Shown: positions 1 to 10,733 of the stretch, one piece after another | How the letters are laid out: each line of letters opens with the position of its first letter | Position numbering within the stretch: position 1 is the first letter of the stretch | Source of the DNA: Laetiporus sulphureus 93-53 | Taxonomy: Eukaryota; Basidiomycota; Agaricomycetes; Polyporales; Laetiporaceae | NCBI RefSeq assembly: GCF_001632365.1 | Contig: NW_024468526.1 | Location: forward strand, 166,882-230,881 | DNA length: 64,000 nt | Direction: 5' to 3' | Notes under the pieces: generated by a model | Seen by the model: the letters and a program-made list of their open reading frames with translations, nothing else | What the model was told of the DNA's origin: nothing | Database searches by the model: none | Position numbers and translations under genes: made by a program

Positions 1-103
1 AGATATTGGTGAAGCACGTGATCTGTGGTGTGAGAAAAGTCACGTGCGGACTTTTGTGGTGAAAATCTGTGACAGACGCAGCAGTGGCTACGTCGAGGAG
101 GCA

Positions 104-308
104 TGTTGGAATCTGGGCGCAGAGCACAGATGTGAGAGGCCCCCGTGCGACCTGCGCCACCAGCATGGGAGAGTAGTAGCACGTGTGTATATAATAGGGC
201 ATGGCTACAATGGGACGGGCCATCAGTTTGGCTCCGTGGAGCCATCTTCTAGAGAGCAGGCGACTCCTGAACTCCTGGCCACGCAGCGGGCTGGCTGGAA
301 AACTCAAC
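104..308. repeat. Dispersed repeat, copy 1
   Basis: Two blocks (about 104-155 and 235-308) match the reverse complement of 11541-11672 closely, including a shared run around GAGCCATCTTCTAGAGAGC. Copy 1 carries about 79 extra bases between the blocks. The repeat ends just where similarity to the DUF6533 3' fragment begins, so it probably marks the break that removed that gene's 5' half. No coding function is visible. It could be a remnant of a larger mobile element extending left of the window. Confidence 0.6.
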
Positions 309-329
309 ATGAATCACATTTTCAACCAT

Positions 330-1020
330 GTTGCCTACAGGGATGACAGCTGCAAGAGCTGCCTCGCTCGTATCTGATGGCTTGGTATTTATGTTGACAT
401 GCATGAAAACCACTCGGAAGACAGATTCAGGATTCATCAAATCACCCCTTGGACCATCCTTGCAGGATATATTGTTGAGGGATAGTACGTGTCTGCAGAT
501 ATACCGGGCTGTGTCCTGCTAATGCACATGCTGTTGTGTTCCTTCAGCCACGATATGCTTTGCGTGTGTAGCAGCATTTGAGAAGCCAATGTAAGCTCAT
601 GTTGCTGGTGCTCAGATTCCTCTGTGTCATCAATGTCATCGGGATTGCAACAGGTCGCATGATTGAGGTATGGGACGCAGTTGCCATCTTTGTGTGAAAT
701 TATGAACTTTTTTTATGTCCAGTTGATCGATATCTGGCAGATTTGGACAGCAATGTAAGTGGCAGAGTCAATTATATTGCAAGCACCTCAGACTGAGCAC
801 ACGTGATGGTTTCACTTCGATGTTACTGTCTTGGCTAGTGCTCGATCTCCGCGAAGCTGCTACAGCTGGGATCGAGAGTGAAGGGACGTTCTCTTATGCG
901 CAATGGGATCTGGCTTTTGCTGCTGAAGAGGAGGACATGGAGGGCTCAATGGGTGAGCTTGACGACGTGGTGACTGAGTCGTCGAGCTTCGCATTATATG
1001 GCACGCCGCTCTGTACTTAG
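330..1020 (+). pseudogene. DUF6533-family membrane protein, 3' fragment
   Basis: This is the distal part of a DUF6533 gene, collinear with exons 7-11 of the intact copy at 38470-40102. The exon with the KTDSGFIKSPLGPSLQ segment, the 16-nt microexon (CCACGATATGCTTTGC, near 549), the exon encoding CVINVIGIATG, the 32-nt exon (ending before the donor at about 751) and the C-terminal acidic exon are all recognisable. The 5' half is absent and replaced by the dispersed repeat at 104-308. The acceptor of the last exon is destroyed (TAG in the intact copy, TGG here). The tail also runs past the intact copy's stop, ending GTPLCT. No start codon in context remains. Pseudogene status is strongly supported. 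Confidence 0.85.
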
Positions 1021-2591
1021 TGACATGTCGAGCTAACGGATAAGTGGAGGAATCATAGATTGTGTGTGTGTCCCAGCCATGTTCCTTCCGCCTACAGATC
1101 GGCCATTCAACATGAGTTTCATGCCACTCGTGACTGGATGTATTGAACGAAACTGGTGAGAACGGTCTTCAAAGAATCAACTTTAAAGTTTACACACCGC
1201 TGTGGGCATTCCGGTCCCATATAGAAGGTCGAGTGCTTCTTCGACCACGATGTCTCGCTGATGAAGCGCCGCTTGCAGCCTGAATGCTTGAGAATCCAGA
1301 GCTCAGACGTCTGGCCCATGGAAGCATGCTCACGTGGTTGAACTACGTCCATCGACACATTCATGTGTAAGTGCAGTCTACATGACTTTCAGCAAAAGTG
1401 GCCGCAGTGGTGGCTAAATATGACGAACCGGTCGGTTCTTCAAGGCTACTGAGAAGAACTACGGGGATGGTTCATTCCTGCACGAATCACAAGTTGTGTC
1501 CATCTATCTTCATTTCTGCACTTGACGGATCTAGTAAGATCGGAGCTTGCCTGGCAGCGCAAGCGCTTCATCGAAGATGCCATAGTATGTTTCCTCGATC
1601 AAATTAAGGCATAGTTCTGCTGGCATATAAGCCCGCGACGTCTTCGAAAAGTCTGTACGCGATGCTCATTCAGTAAAATGATATAGATTAGGACTTCGTA
1701 AGCTCTACATAGCTGAAGAGCTCTCTTCTCAGCTATTGTTCAGATCTCTCAACTGACATAACCGAGAACCTACGGATTAAGCAACTCAATTTATATATGT
1801 GTAGCCACTGCCTCGTAGATTGTCCGCTGAGCTTTTCTGCAGTGTTTCCGTGAAGTATGCTGGAACAGCGTTTGCCGGGAGTCAGAATCTTGAGACGAGA
1901 ATGCTGACCTGTTCGAGACGTGACAGTGATAAGCCACAGCAGATGCATTATTGGCAAGACCATCCAGAAAAGGTTGATCTGAGCAATACGTGTATTATCT
2001 CAATCTTGGGAACTTTGGACAAGGCTGTAAGGCCGAAATTGAGCTGCTTTTGACACGTTTGCGTCAACGTGCCGAGACCTCATGAATCATGCCGGTGGGG
2101 ACTGAAACTTGAGATAATATTATAATGTGAAAAGGAAGAACAAATCCGCACCTTTTTAATGCTCAGCGACATCGATGCATCCTGAAGCGGCAAGTAGTAC
2201 CAAGGTCTCACCATATTCTGCACCATCCATGAACAGGCGGAAAAGAGGAGTGGAATTAGCTGATGACTTCGCAAATGACGATAGCGGTATGCACTTCCAG
2301 TCAGAATTGATGTACCATTCAGTCACTTGGATGGGTCGTTTCACACCAACAAAGCATCCACGGCTGCAATGTCAAACTCTCAACGAAGAAGTGTCGAGAT
2401 CACGCGTAGATTCTGCCAACTCTCGAGAACCGTTATACACACATGTTCGCACATGCTCTATTGTTACACAAACACATACGATGCTCAACGAAATCAACTC
2501 AGCCTGTTGTGTACGCTGTCGAGAACATAAAAGAAAAGAGAAAAGAGAAAACATCCCGGGCTCTGTACATTTTCTCGATCGCAGACGACGT
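1021..2591. other. Degraded arm of inverted duplication; no intact gene
   Basis: The reverse complement matches parts of 34977-35245 and 37650-38330. It includes a promoter-like stretch (about 1700-2120) and an unrecognised gene remnant (about 1119-1400). Neither copy of the remnant gives a long uninterrupted frame, although both can be read as a short AALHQR...VVEEALDLL stretch. Position 2120/2121 is the unoccupied counterpart of the foldback-element insertion at 34332-34976. I see no supported gene here. Confidence 0.6.
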
Positions 2592-4279
2592 TCACTCGGC
2601 GCTTCGCAGGAACATGACATCCATCGATACCTCAAAACTGTGCTCGGTCGGATTCAGCGCATAAGAAGAGTGCGCCTTATGACGGTAAGAAGAACGCAAG
2701 TGGCTCGTGATCGCATGCTCAATCGCCAGCACGGCATCGGCAGCCATGTCCCCATAAAACACGTCAATCATATCTGTGCGCAGCGCAAGCGTGATGTCGA
2801 GCTTCGAGCATCGCTGAATCAAGTCACGGAGCGTGAGATTGATCAGGAACCAGTAGAGCCCGTCAAGGGAGGTCAGCCCTATGAACTCAGGCCCGTTCTC
2901 AGGCGAGAACGAACTGATGGAGAAAAGCCCAGCCAGCGTGTAGAAGCTCCTGGAAGCTGGACCTATCTTATTCAGCACGAGATGCAGCTTGAAGTGCTCC
3001 AAGACAGGACAGTTCTTCTTGAGCAGCTCCAGCACGTTGAGGACGAGGAAACTGTTCCAGCTTGCGACGTTCAGTGGGTTTAGGTATACCTCATCTAGTA
3101 CGAACATGCGGAGATTGGCAAGTGGGAGTGCGTTGAGCTCAACCACGAGATCATCTGGCAGGCATATGATATCTGGAATCAGAGACGGCTTCGTAGTGTA
3201 GAATGCCACTCACCGGTTTGAGTGAAATCAAGGCCGGGGACAGCAATGCGAAGATATTCCAGTGACGGCCCCATGATTGCTTTGAAGAAACTGCGGAGAA
3301 GCGAAAACATGTGCTGGTACCTGTCATCGGTCCACAACATGGACAGCCTTCGCACGTTAAGCCAGAATTGAGCATGGGAGAGCTGCTTCATGAACAGAAG
3401 CATGTAACTCGACGCCCTCAGCTCCAATGTATCGATCGTGATCACGCTATTTTGCAGCAAGCTGACATCAGGAATCAGCTCCTCATTAGGCTGGACCAAC
3501 ACAGGCTCCCCATATCTGTCCCAGTTGAAGATATGGACACTAGAGAGTTTCAGGAAGAGGTAGAGTGAATGCAAAAATATGTGCGTGGCACACGACTCGA
3601 CGTCCAGCAGTTCCAGTGTCGTAACACCCGGAAACGTGATGGCCAGCGCATTCAAAAAGTCATCCGAGATCCACGTTGTCGAGTCGATGCTGCTCAACGT
3701 CAGCTGGTGCACCTGCTCGAGCTGTGACAGGGAATGCCTGACCTCGAGCATGTTCATGTTGCTGAACATGTTACCGATGACCTCCAGCGCGCGTACGGAT
3801 CTACAAAAGTTCACGAGCCAGTAGGTCTCCTCATCCATTACGTTCAGGAGGTGAGAAAAGTAGCAGAACTGGCTCACGTCCATGAGGCAAATGGAGTGAA
3901 AGAGGTGCAGTCTGGTGGTCAACAGCCACGTGCGGCAAACAAAGCTGCAGACTTTGAGCGTGAAGAAATCTGCATGCAGATGGTCTAAGATCATGTCGTG
4001 GATCTCTTGTGGGAGATGGAAGGACGTGGGTGGTGGGTCGACCTCTATGAACACGCTATAGTCATAGTAGAGTGGGAAAGGAACCCGCAGGGACTTCCAC
4101 ACCAAATGAAGACTGGGGCCATCCAGCAAGAGAGGAGGCTGCTCTGGAGAGATCTGTGCTGACTGACTAAGTGTCATGGATAACAGCAATTTGCCAGGGT
4201 CAGTTGGCACGTCGACAAGGCCAAGGCTCTGATCGGCAGATTGTAGTAACTGAGACACGGCGTCGGGCACCGAAGACAT
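2592..4279 (-). CDS. F-box protein, N-terminally truncated paralogue
   Basis: Model: complement of 2592..3172 and 3214..4279, 548 aa, one 41-nt GT-AG intron. The F-box (LPQEIHDMILDHLHADF..., about residue 80) would bind Skp1 in an SCF ubiquitin ligase. The rest is a degenerate leucine-rich region that probably recognises a substrate; this is inferred from the family. It matches the gene at 31980-33886 along its length but lacks that protein's first roughly 66 residues and a 14-residue proline/tryptophan-rich insert. The ATG lies inside the terminal inverted repeat of the foldback element 4268-4915, and the original 5' exon part and near promoter are deleted. The frame is otherwise open, so the gene may be expressed from a new start or be a young pseudogene. 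Confidence 0.75.
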
Positions 4280-4915
4280 GAAGTGATTTGCACATGTGGT
4301 AAATGCTTAGTAAATGTCAACAGGTTTTTTGCCTTTGTGATCTCAATTTGCTATGGTTCCTTCCCACATTCCGTATTAAGTATTTGCATATAATATGTTG
4401 GAGGCAGAAATTTAAATCATATATTTTAAGAAATGACACCATTTTCAAACTCACCAAATACATTTAGAATTTGAGTGCTGTTGAATGTAATCATACATTT
4501 TTGAATTTCAAACCATCACATGTATAAAATACCCAGTAGCAGATAAAGGTGTAATTATGAATGACTTTCATTCTAGTAATCTTGGTTAGAATGACTTCAG
4601 TAGGGAAGTATGTAGAATGTAGGCATAATTACATCTTTGTCTGCTACTGGATATCTTATATATGTGATGGTTTGAAATTCAAAAATGTATGATTACATTC
4701 AACAGCACTCAAATTCTAAATGTATTTGGTGAGTTTGAAAACGGTGTCATTTCTTAAAATATATGATTTAAATTTCTGCCTCCAACATATTATATGCAAA
4801 TACTTAATATGGAATGTGGGAAGGAACCATAGCAAATTGAGATCACAAAGGCAAAAAACCTGTCAACATTTGCTAAGCATTTGCCACATGTGCAAAACGC
4901 TTCATGTCTGCGGTG
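4268..4915. mobile_element. CACTA-like foldback MITE, copy 1
   Basis: This 648-bp element is almost wholly an inverted repeat. The left end (CACCGAAGACATGAAG) is the reverse complement of the right end (CTTCATGTCTGCGGTG) with one mismatch, and the arms stay paired for about 290 nt each. A core of about 65 nt lies near 4556-4624. It is AT-rich and has no coding capacity. A second copy lies at 34332-34976 with its core in the opposite orientation. No target-site duplication is visible here (GGG left, TTT right). The flank aligns to 31865-32180 of the paralogous arm with a deletion of about 300 bp, so a rearrangement removed sequence next to the insertion. Confidence 0.85.
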
Positions 4916-5170
4916 TTTGAAGAGGAATGACACTGATTAACAGATTGCAGCCACGTGCTCTCACGTGCTTGAGTGGCCATAAGCGCTGCCAATATTTCTG
5001 GCAGCGGCCACAGCTCCGATTGCAACGTCAGCCTGATCCAGCTCTTGAGAGACACACAGGTACTCCATTAGCGCGATTTGGTGTCTAATACAAAGGCATT
5101 GACCGGAGGCCATCTACATGCATGCTGCCGCCGCACATCTGTGGCCGCCACGCTAGCGATGGTGTCCCGT
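4916..5170 (-). promoter_or_regulatory. Displaced promoter of the F-box gene copy
   Basis: The reverse complement matches 31370-31870, the region upstream of the intact F-box gene. Shared stretches include ATGGCCACTCAAGCACGTG and AATCGCGCTAATGGAGTACC. The TATA-bearing part present in the other arm (TATAAA, 31789-31794) is missing. The foldback element now separates this promoter remnant from the coding region. Confidence 0.6.
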
Positions 5171-5833
5171 GCACGTGGGGCCACGCGTCGCGTCGGAACA
5201 TTGCATGCGTTGGCGGATCCCAAATGCGATTAGGACTGTTCTTGTAGGGCTTGTGTCTGGCCCGCAATACCAATATTCAATATTCAATGCTTGAGTCATC
5301 CACGACAAGCTTCTTCTACCAACTGACCCGCTCTGCATGTCGTCATGGCACGATGTCTTCTGTGGCTCATCTGCAACTCGGTGCATGATGGATTGTCGTC
5401 ATCAGCGGGAGGAGGATATAAATAGGCCAGTTATGTTTGTAACATGCACCAGCGTTAACGTTTGCGCTATTCATAGAGTTCGGGCCCGAAGCTGCTACCC
5501 ATCAGTAATGCTGCCGAGACTCTGGAGTGCACATCCATTCACTTCTTCTCCGCTCAGTCTCCCTGCATCATCCTTTCATCCTGTTCTATTCCTATGTCTC
5601 AACCGCACTCAAAAGAATCATTTAGTGCTCCTTCACGATCTGTAGGCACCTTATACTATTTGTTCCACACAGATGACTGGCTTGGAATGTTCTGAAGCTC
5701 AGCCACACTGCGTCAGTTGTAAAAGCAGAGACTGTCAAGACAAAAGAGATGACATAGCCATGGTGGAGTCCTCTAATTTGGATACCCTGCTTGGTGCGCT
5801 CATGATGACATAGTTTTGCTCTCCGTCCCCTGG
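5171..5833. other. Intergenic region upstream of oxalate decarboxylase
   Basis: No gene was found. The region lies between the end of the duplicated block and the TATA element of the decarboxylase. Short open frames here have no recognisable protein features. Confidence 0.5.
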
Positions 5834-5842
5834 TATATATAA
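5834..5842 (+). promoter_or_regulatory. TATA element of oxalate decarboxylase
   Basis: TATATATAA lies 141 nt upstream of the ATG at 5983. A pyrimidine-rich leader follows (about 5875-5975), a common arrangement in well-expressed fungal genes. The transcription start would be around 5865-5875; this is inferred from spacing only. Confidence 0.6.
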
Positions 5843-5982
5843 TCCAGCTGCCCTATCGACTCTCCCATCAGAACAGACTCTTCCCTCCCTCGTCTGTACC
5901 TACATAATCTCTTCGGCCAAAGCGCATACACCCCCCTTCGCCTACACCCAATCCCACTCCCACCACCTCCGACACCCCCACC

Positions 5983-7409
5983 ATGGTCGAACCAATCCGC
6001 GACGGCAAAGGGTCCAACATCGTCGGGCCCCGCAACCCCGACCGCGAGCGCCAGAATCCAGACATGATGCGCCCGCCCCAGACCGACTGGGGCACCGTGC
6101 TCAACATGAAGTGGTCCTTCGCCGACTCCCATATGCGCCTCGAGGAGGGCGGCTGGGCGCGTGAGGTCACCATCCGCGAGCTTCCCATGTCCCGTGAGCT
6201 CGCCTCGACCAATATGCGCCTGGAGGAGGGCGCCGTGCGCGATCTCCATTGGTGAGTCGCGTACTCCATCTTTCCGTATACTCGGGTACCGACAATTCTC
6301 CTTAGGCACAACGACTCGGAGTGGGCGTACATCCTCGAGGGCCGCGTGCGCATCACGGGCATCGACTACGGCGGGCACTACTTTGAGGAAGACGTCGAGC
6401 ACGGCGACCTCTGGTTCTTCCCTAGAGGCGTGCCTCACTCGCTTCAGGGGCTCGAAGGCGGCTGCGAATTCCTGCTCATCTTCGACGACGGCGAAGCGTC
6501 CGAATACAAGGCGTTTCAGCTCACGGACTGGTTTGCGCACACGCCGCGCGACGTGCTCCGCAAGAACTTCAAGGTCTCCGAGGAGACGCTCCAGCACCTC
6601 CCCCCGCGCGAAAAGTTCATATTCCGCTCGATTCTCAGCAAGAAGAGCACCGCGGAGGAGACGCAGCCAGGAAGCACGCCGACTGCGCGGCGGATGACGC
6701 ACAAGATGCTCGCGCAGACGCCGATCAAGACGCCGGGCGGTGAGGTGCGCGTTACGGACAGCTCGATTTGGCCGATCACGACCATCGCTGCAGCGCACGT
6801 CCTCATCAACCCCGGCGCCCTGCGCGAAATGCACTGGCACCCGTACGCGGACGAGGTGCGTGCGCATATAGTCAGCATTGCATCAATGTTGACGCCGTTT
6901 CATTTTGCAGTGGTCGTACTTTATCCGCGGCAAGGCCAAAGTGACGATATTCACCGTGCAAGCGACGCGGACCTTCAACTTCGTCCCAGGCGATGTCATG
7001 ATCGTCCCAAGCAATTGTCCGCACTACATTGAGAACATCGGCGACGAGCCCATCGAGATGATCGAGGTCTTCAGATCGCCCAAGTGCGTCCCTTCTTGAA
7101 TGTGAATGCAGAGTGCCGTGTCTCTGACGCACGACATGTGTGCAGGTTTGAAGAGTTCTCGGCGAACCAGTATCTCGCGGTCACTCCGGCGGATCTCGTC
7201 AAGGGCTCCCTCAACGTCGGGGATGACTTCATCAAGGCACTCGACAAGGGCCACACGCCCATCCGCGACGCATCTATGCCGTGAGCGTGCGCATCTCTCG
7301 TACCTCCGTTCCGCATTCTATGCTAACTTATTGGCATAGAACGCCGTCGATGATCCCGGATGTTCTCGTGCAGATGACCAAAGGAGTGCAGGGGGTGTTC
7401 ATGGGGTAG
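5983..7409 (+). CDS. Oxalate decarboxylase (bicupin), probably intracellular
   Basis: Exons 5983..6251, 6306..6855, 6911..7083, 7146..7280 and 7340..7409 give 398 aa with all phases closed. The enzyme converts oxalate to formate and CO2 with manganese. Both cupin domains keep their metal ligands: His89, His91, Glu95 and His134 in the first (HWHNDSEWAYILEG, FPRGVPH), and His266, His268, Glu273 and His311 in the second (HWHPYADEWSYFIRG, PSNCPHY). The protein starts MVEPIRDGKGSNI and runs directly into the cupin core. There is no hydrophobic signal peptide, unlike the secreted fungal enzymes, so a cytosolic role in controlling oxalate is likely. Wood- and litter-decay fungi make abundant oxalate. 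Confidence 0.95.
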
Positions 7410-9040
7410 GATAGGCCGACGCTGTATGAAGGGATAAAGTGGCCTAACCGACACTGGTGTATCGCTGCCGTGCCTGTCTCAAACGACCCTCATACATACA
7501 AAACTGCTGTAAATCAGAGTCGATGCATCAATTATGTACTACTACCGCCAGAATATGATACACTTTCTGGTCCAAATGATTGAACTTGGTCAGCGTCAAA
7601 GCCTTTATAACTCCGTCAACGGCTGTCGCGAACATTGCTATGCATAGCACAAACGGGCTTTCGTTCGCATATCATTAATGCATTCCTGGCAAGACCTAAG
7701 TTTGAGTGCCAGATTCATCGACCTTGCGGTTGGCATAGAGACCGTTGTGCGTGGAGCCCTGTATAACTGCAAACAGCGGTTGATAATTGATTGCATGAGA
7801 TGCACCATTGCATTGCGAGATAATAATCAGAGTGACCAACGGAATGGCACACTTTACATGGGCAGGCGCAGAACCTGAAAGCCAAACTTGCGGGAGGATG
7901 TTGGCAAGGTCGGCGGATACCTCGGCTGCAATTATTCAGTGACTGGCAACTGCGTAGCAGATTGCCTAACAGGACTGAGGGTGATAGACGTCGAAAAATA
8001 AGAAGGATCGCCGAGATAAGGAGGGGTTCTACGTGGGCTCCACGAACGACGTACAAGCGAAAGTACTGCCGGCGCCAAACTCCAACACATCCTTTCCGTT
8101 GACAGGCGTCGCCACTTTGAGCCTGATTTATCAGTTTTAGCACACTCTGATGACCGTGCGACGGTTCTCTCAGTTCAACGCCCATGGACAGCGACCCTCA
8201 TTTTCAGTCATCAAATGAAAGTGTCCCTTGCGCGTCGGTTTCGTTTAGCGACGGCTTGTTGTCACGGTAATATGAGTTGCCCAATCATAGTCACAGATTC
8301 CAGACCCTTTTTCAAGCCACAAGGACACAATTTGGATGTGGATGCTTGGTGTGGTTCATTTTATCCCGGGATACGCTGATATATCGGCTCAATCTTTTGC
8401 CGTACTCAGGCTGACTTCCATGGCTTGCGTCGGACTCCTGTAGGTTCTATCGGATGTGTCTCGGCACTGCGCTGTACCGTGGTTACGTCGTAAAATCTCT
8501 GCATTTTAGATGCAGTACCGTTTTCCCCCATGCTGTGCTCTAATAAATGCACGCACTCCGGACTGACCACGTTTCTTATTACAATGCATGGAGGCAGTGG
8601 ATCACTGCGATTGAAGCGACTTATTGCAGTATCCCTCGTTCTTCGTCGCCGCGGAAGTACCCGGAGAGGCAATCTGGCTTAGATACAGGTGCGCAGCGAA
8701 GTGCGCTACAGTGTCTTCGAGTCGGGTGGGGGTGTCAAAATGCAAGAAGTGCAAAACAAGTGTCAAGTCCACGGCATGTCCACTGCAAATATTGGCACTT
8801 GTGGCAACGATGGCATGTAATGACCCGCAAAGCTGTCGTGCATGTGGCTGTTACCGTGACGATTGTGAGCGGTCTACCACCTTCGATGCAATGGAAGTGT
8901 CGAGCTGACGTGTGACGCTTCATTCTGGGGCATTAATCACGGATGTGGCGAAGTGCGACCACAGATTTGAAATGCATAGGATGCATAAAAGGGCTGCGAA
9001 GCTCAGGCTTCTTCCTCCTCTGCTATTGGAGACGTTCAAT
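7410..9040. other. Intergenic region, no supported gene
   Basis: A minus-strand open frame of 156 codons (7715-8185) has no recognisable domain, no plausible splice partners and an unusual cysteine-rich composition; I treat it as chance. The 3' part is the presumed promoter of the DUF6533 gene at 9041, with a weak CATAAAA stretch near 8985. Confidence 0.5.
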
Positions 9041-10733
9041 ATGCCTGAGTCGAGAGACATCATGGCGATGCTCATCGGAGCAAGGTGCGTCGTTGCTTTG
9101 ATTGACCTGTACCATGGCACAGATTAATTATGATGATGTTCGTGATATAGTTTTGTGGAAACATGTCTGTACCTTTCGGCCTCGGGTGAGTCTGAAGCAA
9201 CTTATCCGTTAGAAAATCATGTGCAAATCCACGAAAATACTAAAGCGCTAGTGTTGTATGACTATCTCCTCACCGCTGGCGACGAGTACTGTTACATGTG
9301 GAAATCGGAGTTATCTTTCGCATCGGCGCTGTTTTTCGCATTCAGATACTGTGCAGTATTTGATATCGCCGTTGCGGTTCTATCGTTGTTGACACTTTCG
9401 AGTTGGCCTGCGCAATTGGTGAGTGACATACATCCGCTCCGAATCCTCGTTACGTAATGTGATATATGACCAGCAGAGGTAAAGTGGCAATGACGTCTAT
9501 AGTTCAGAGATACTTCAATAGGCTCAACATGCCGTCAGCTGTGCCGGAATAATTATATCTCAGATGGTTTTTGACATTGTTCTTTTGGCAAGCACCGCTG
9601 GTGGGTGCATCGTATGATCACGCAGTGCTTCCAGACTCTTATGAAAATGTATAGCTTTTGCAGCACTTCGCATCTACGCAATCTATGACCGTAATAAGGC
9701 TGTGTTTGGGTTAGTTCTATGTCTGGGCCTTCTAAATCCTGCCTTGACAGTAGTAAGTATATTTCTAGAACATGAATACTCCCTTTAACTCTCCCGCAGT
9801 ACTCATTTATCTCAATGAACCCACAAACAAAAACGGAGCCGGATCTTGGAGTTACGTGCTCATTCGTGACAAGAATACCCGAGAGTGTATACGACAAGTG
9901 AGACATGATTATAGTGATTTGTATATAGACTGATAAAATGTACAGCTGTAAGTTGCAAGACCTCCAGCACCACCATGCCTGACCTCACGTCTGAATTCCG
10001 GTCTCGCAAGGGATGATCAGTGGCAGAGCTTCTTCTGTTCTTGCAGATTTTATCGTGTTCGTTTTGACGTGGGTGAAGACACGACCATTCATGCACAATG
10101 GCATTCAAAACGGGCTTCAAAGGCTAATGCTCATGGACAGTACGTCTTGAATGTCACCGGGAGATTGTGTACTTATCCTTGACTTTGGCTGGACCAAGCG
10201 GCATGGTACTTTGGGTAAGTCATACGCGCTTTGCTTGCGCCCCACTCCTTCTTCCCAACCCTTCTCTCACTGACGCTTCAGGATCCTATCAATTATCAAT
10301 GTTGTTAGCATGGGAGTCGGCCATCTTGACACGACATCTGTGAGTTATGCGAGTGTGAGAGTAAAGGTTTTTTTTTTCGCTGACTGCACTCCAGTTCAAT
10401 GTGCCATTTGCAGCCTGGACATCTGCGTCAGTCTCTTGCTACGTCATGACATGTAGAGTGTGGTCGGCTTCAACTCAACTTCATGCTTCCAGGATGACCT
10501 CAATAATGCTGTCGCGGCTGATGCTAAATTTGCGCAAGGGTTATGCCAAAAGGAAGGAGGAAATATCATCCACTGATCCGACCTCATTGCTATTCACTGC
10601 GTTAAATATTGATGCTGATGACAAATGCCTAGCCGACGACAATAGTGCTCCAATTATTGACGGAAACCCGGATTCCAGAATGGAAAACATACTGGCAGAG
10701 GGAGAGGCTGATCTACCATATTCCGAGCCGTAG
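9041..10733 (+). CDS. DUF6533-family multi-pass membrane protein
   Basis: Exons 9041..9084, 9151..9185, 9246..9418, 9522..9600, 9664..9752, 9800..9897, 10021..10139, 10199..10214, 10282..10339, 10395..10426 and 10493..10733 give 327 aa. Every junction is GT-AG and in phase. The N-terminal hallmark is LVLYDYLLTAGDEYCYMW (about residues 28-45), followed by roughly six further hydrophobic segments, an LRIYAIYDRN loop, LADFIVFVLTWVKT, the microexon-encoded TAWYFG and the SIMLSRLMLNLR motif before an acidic cytosolic tail. Function is unknown; the family is basidiomycete-typical. Intron 10 (10427-10492) is 66 nt and stop-free, so it is easily mistaken for coding. Topology and absence of disablement are seen in the sequence; any receptor-like role would be speculation. 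Confidence 0.88.

Noticed and set aside
10148..10150. In-frame TGA suggesting the 9041 DUF6533 gene is broken
   Set aside because: It lies within the intron preceding the 16-nt microexon. With that exon all phases close.
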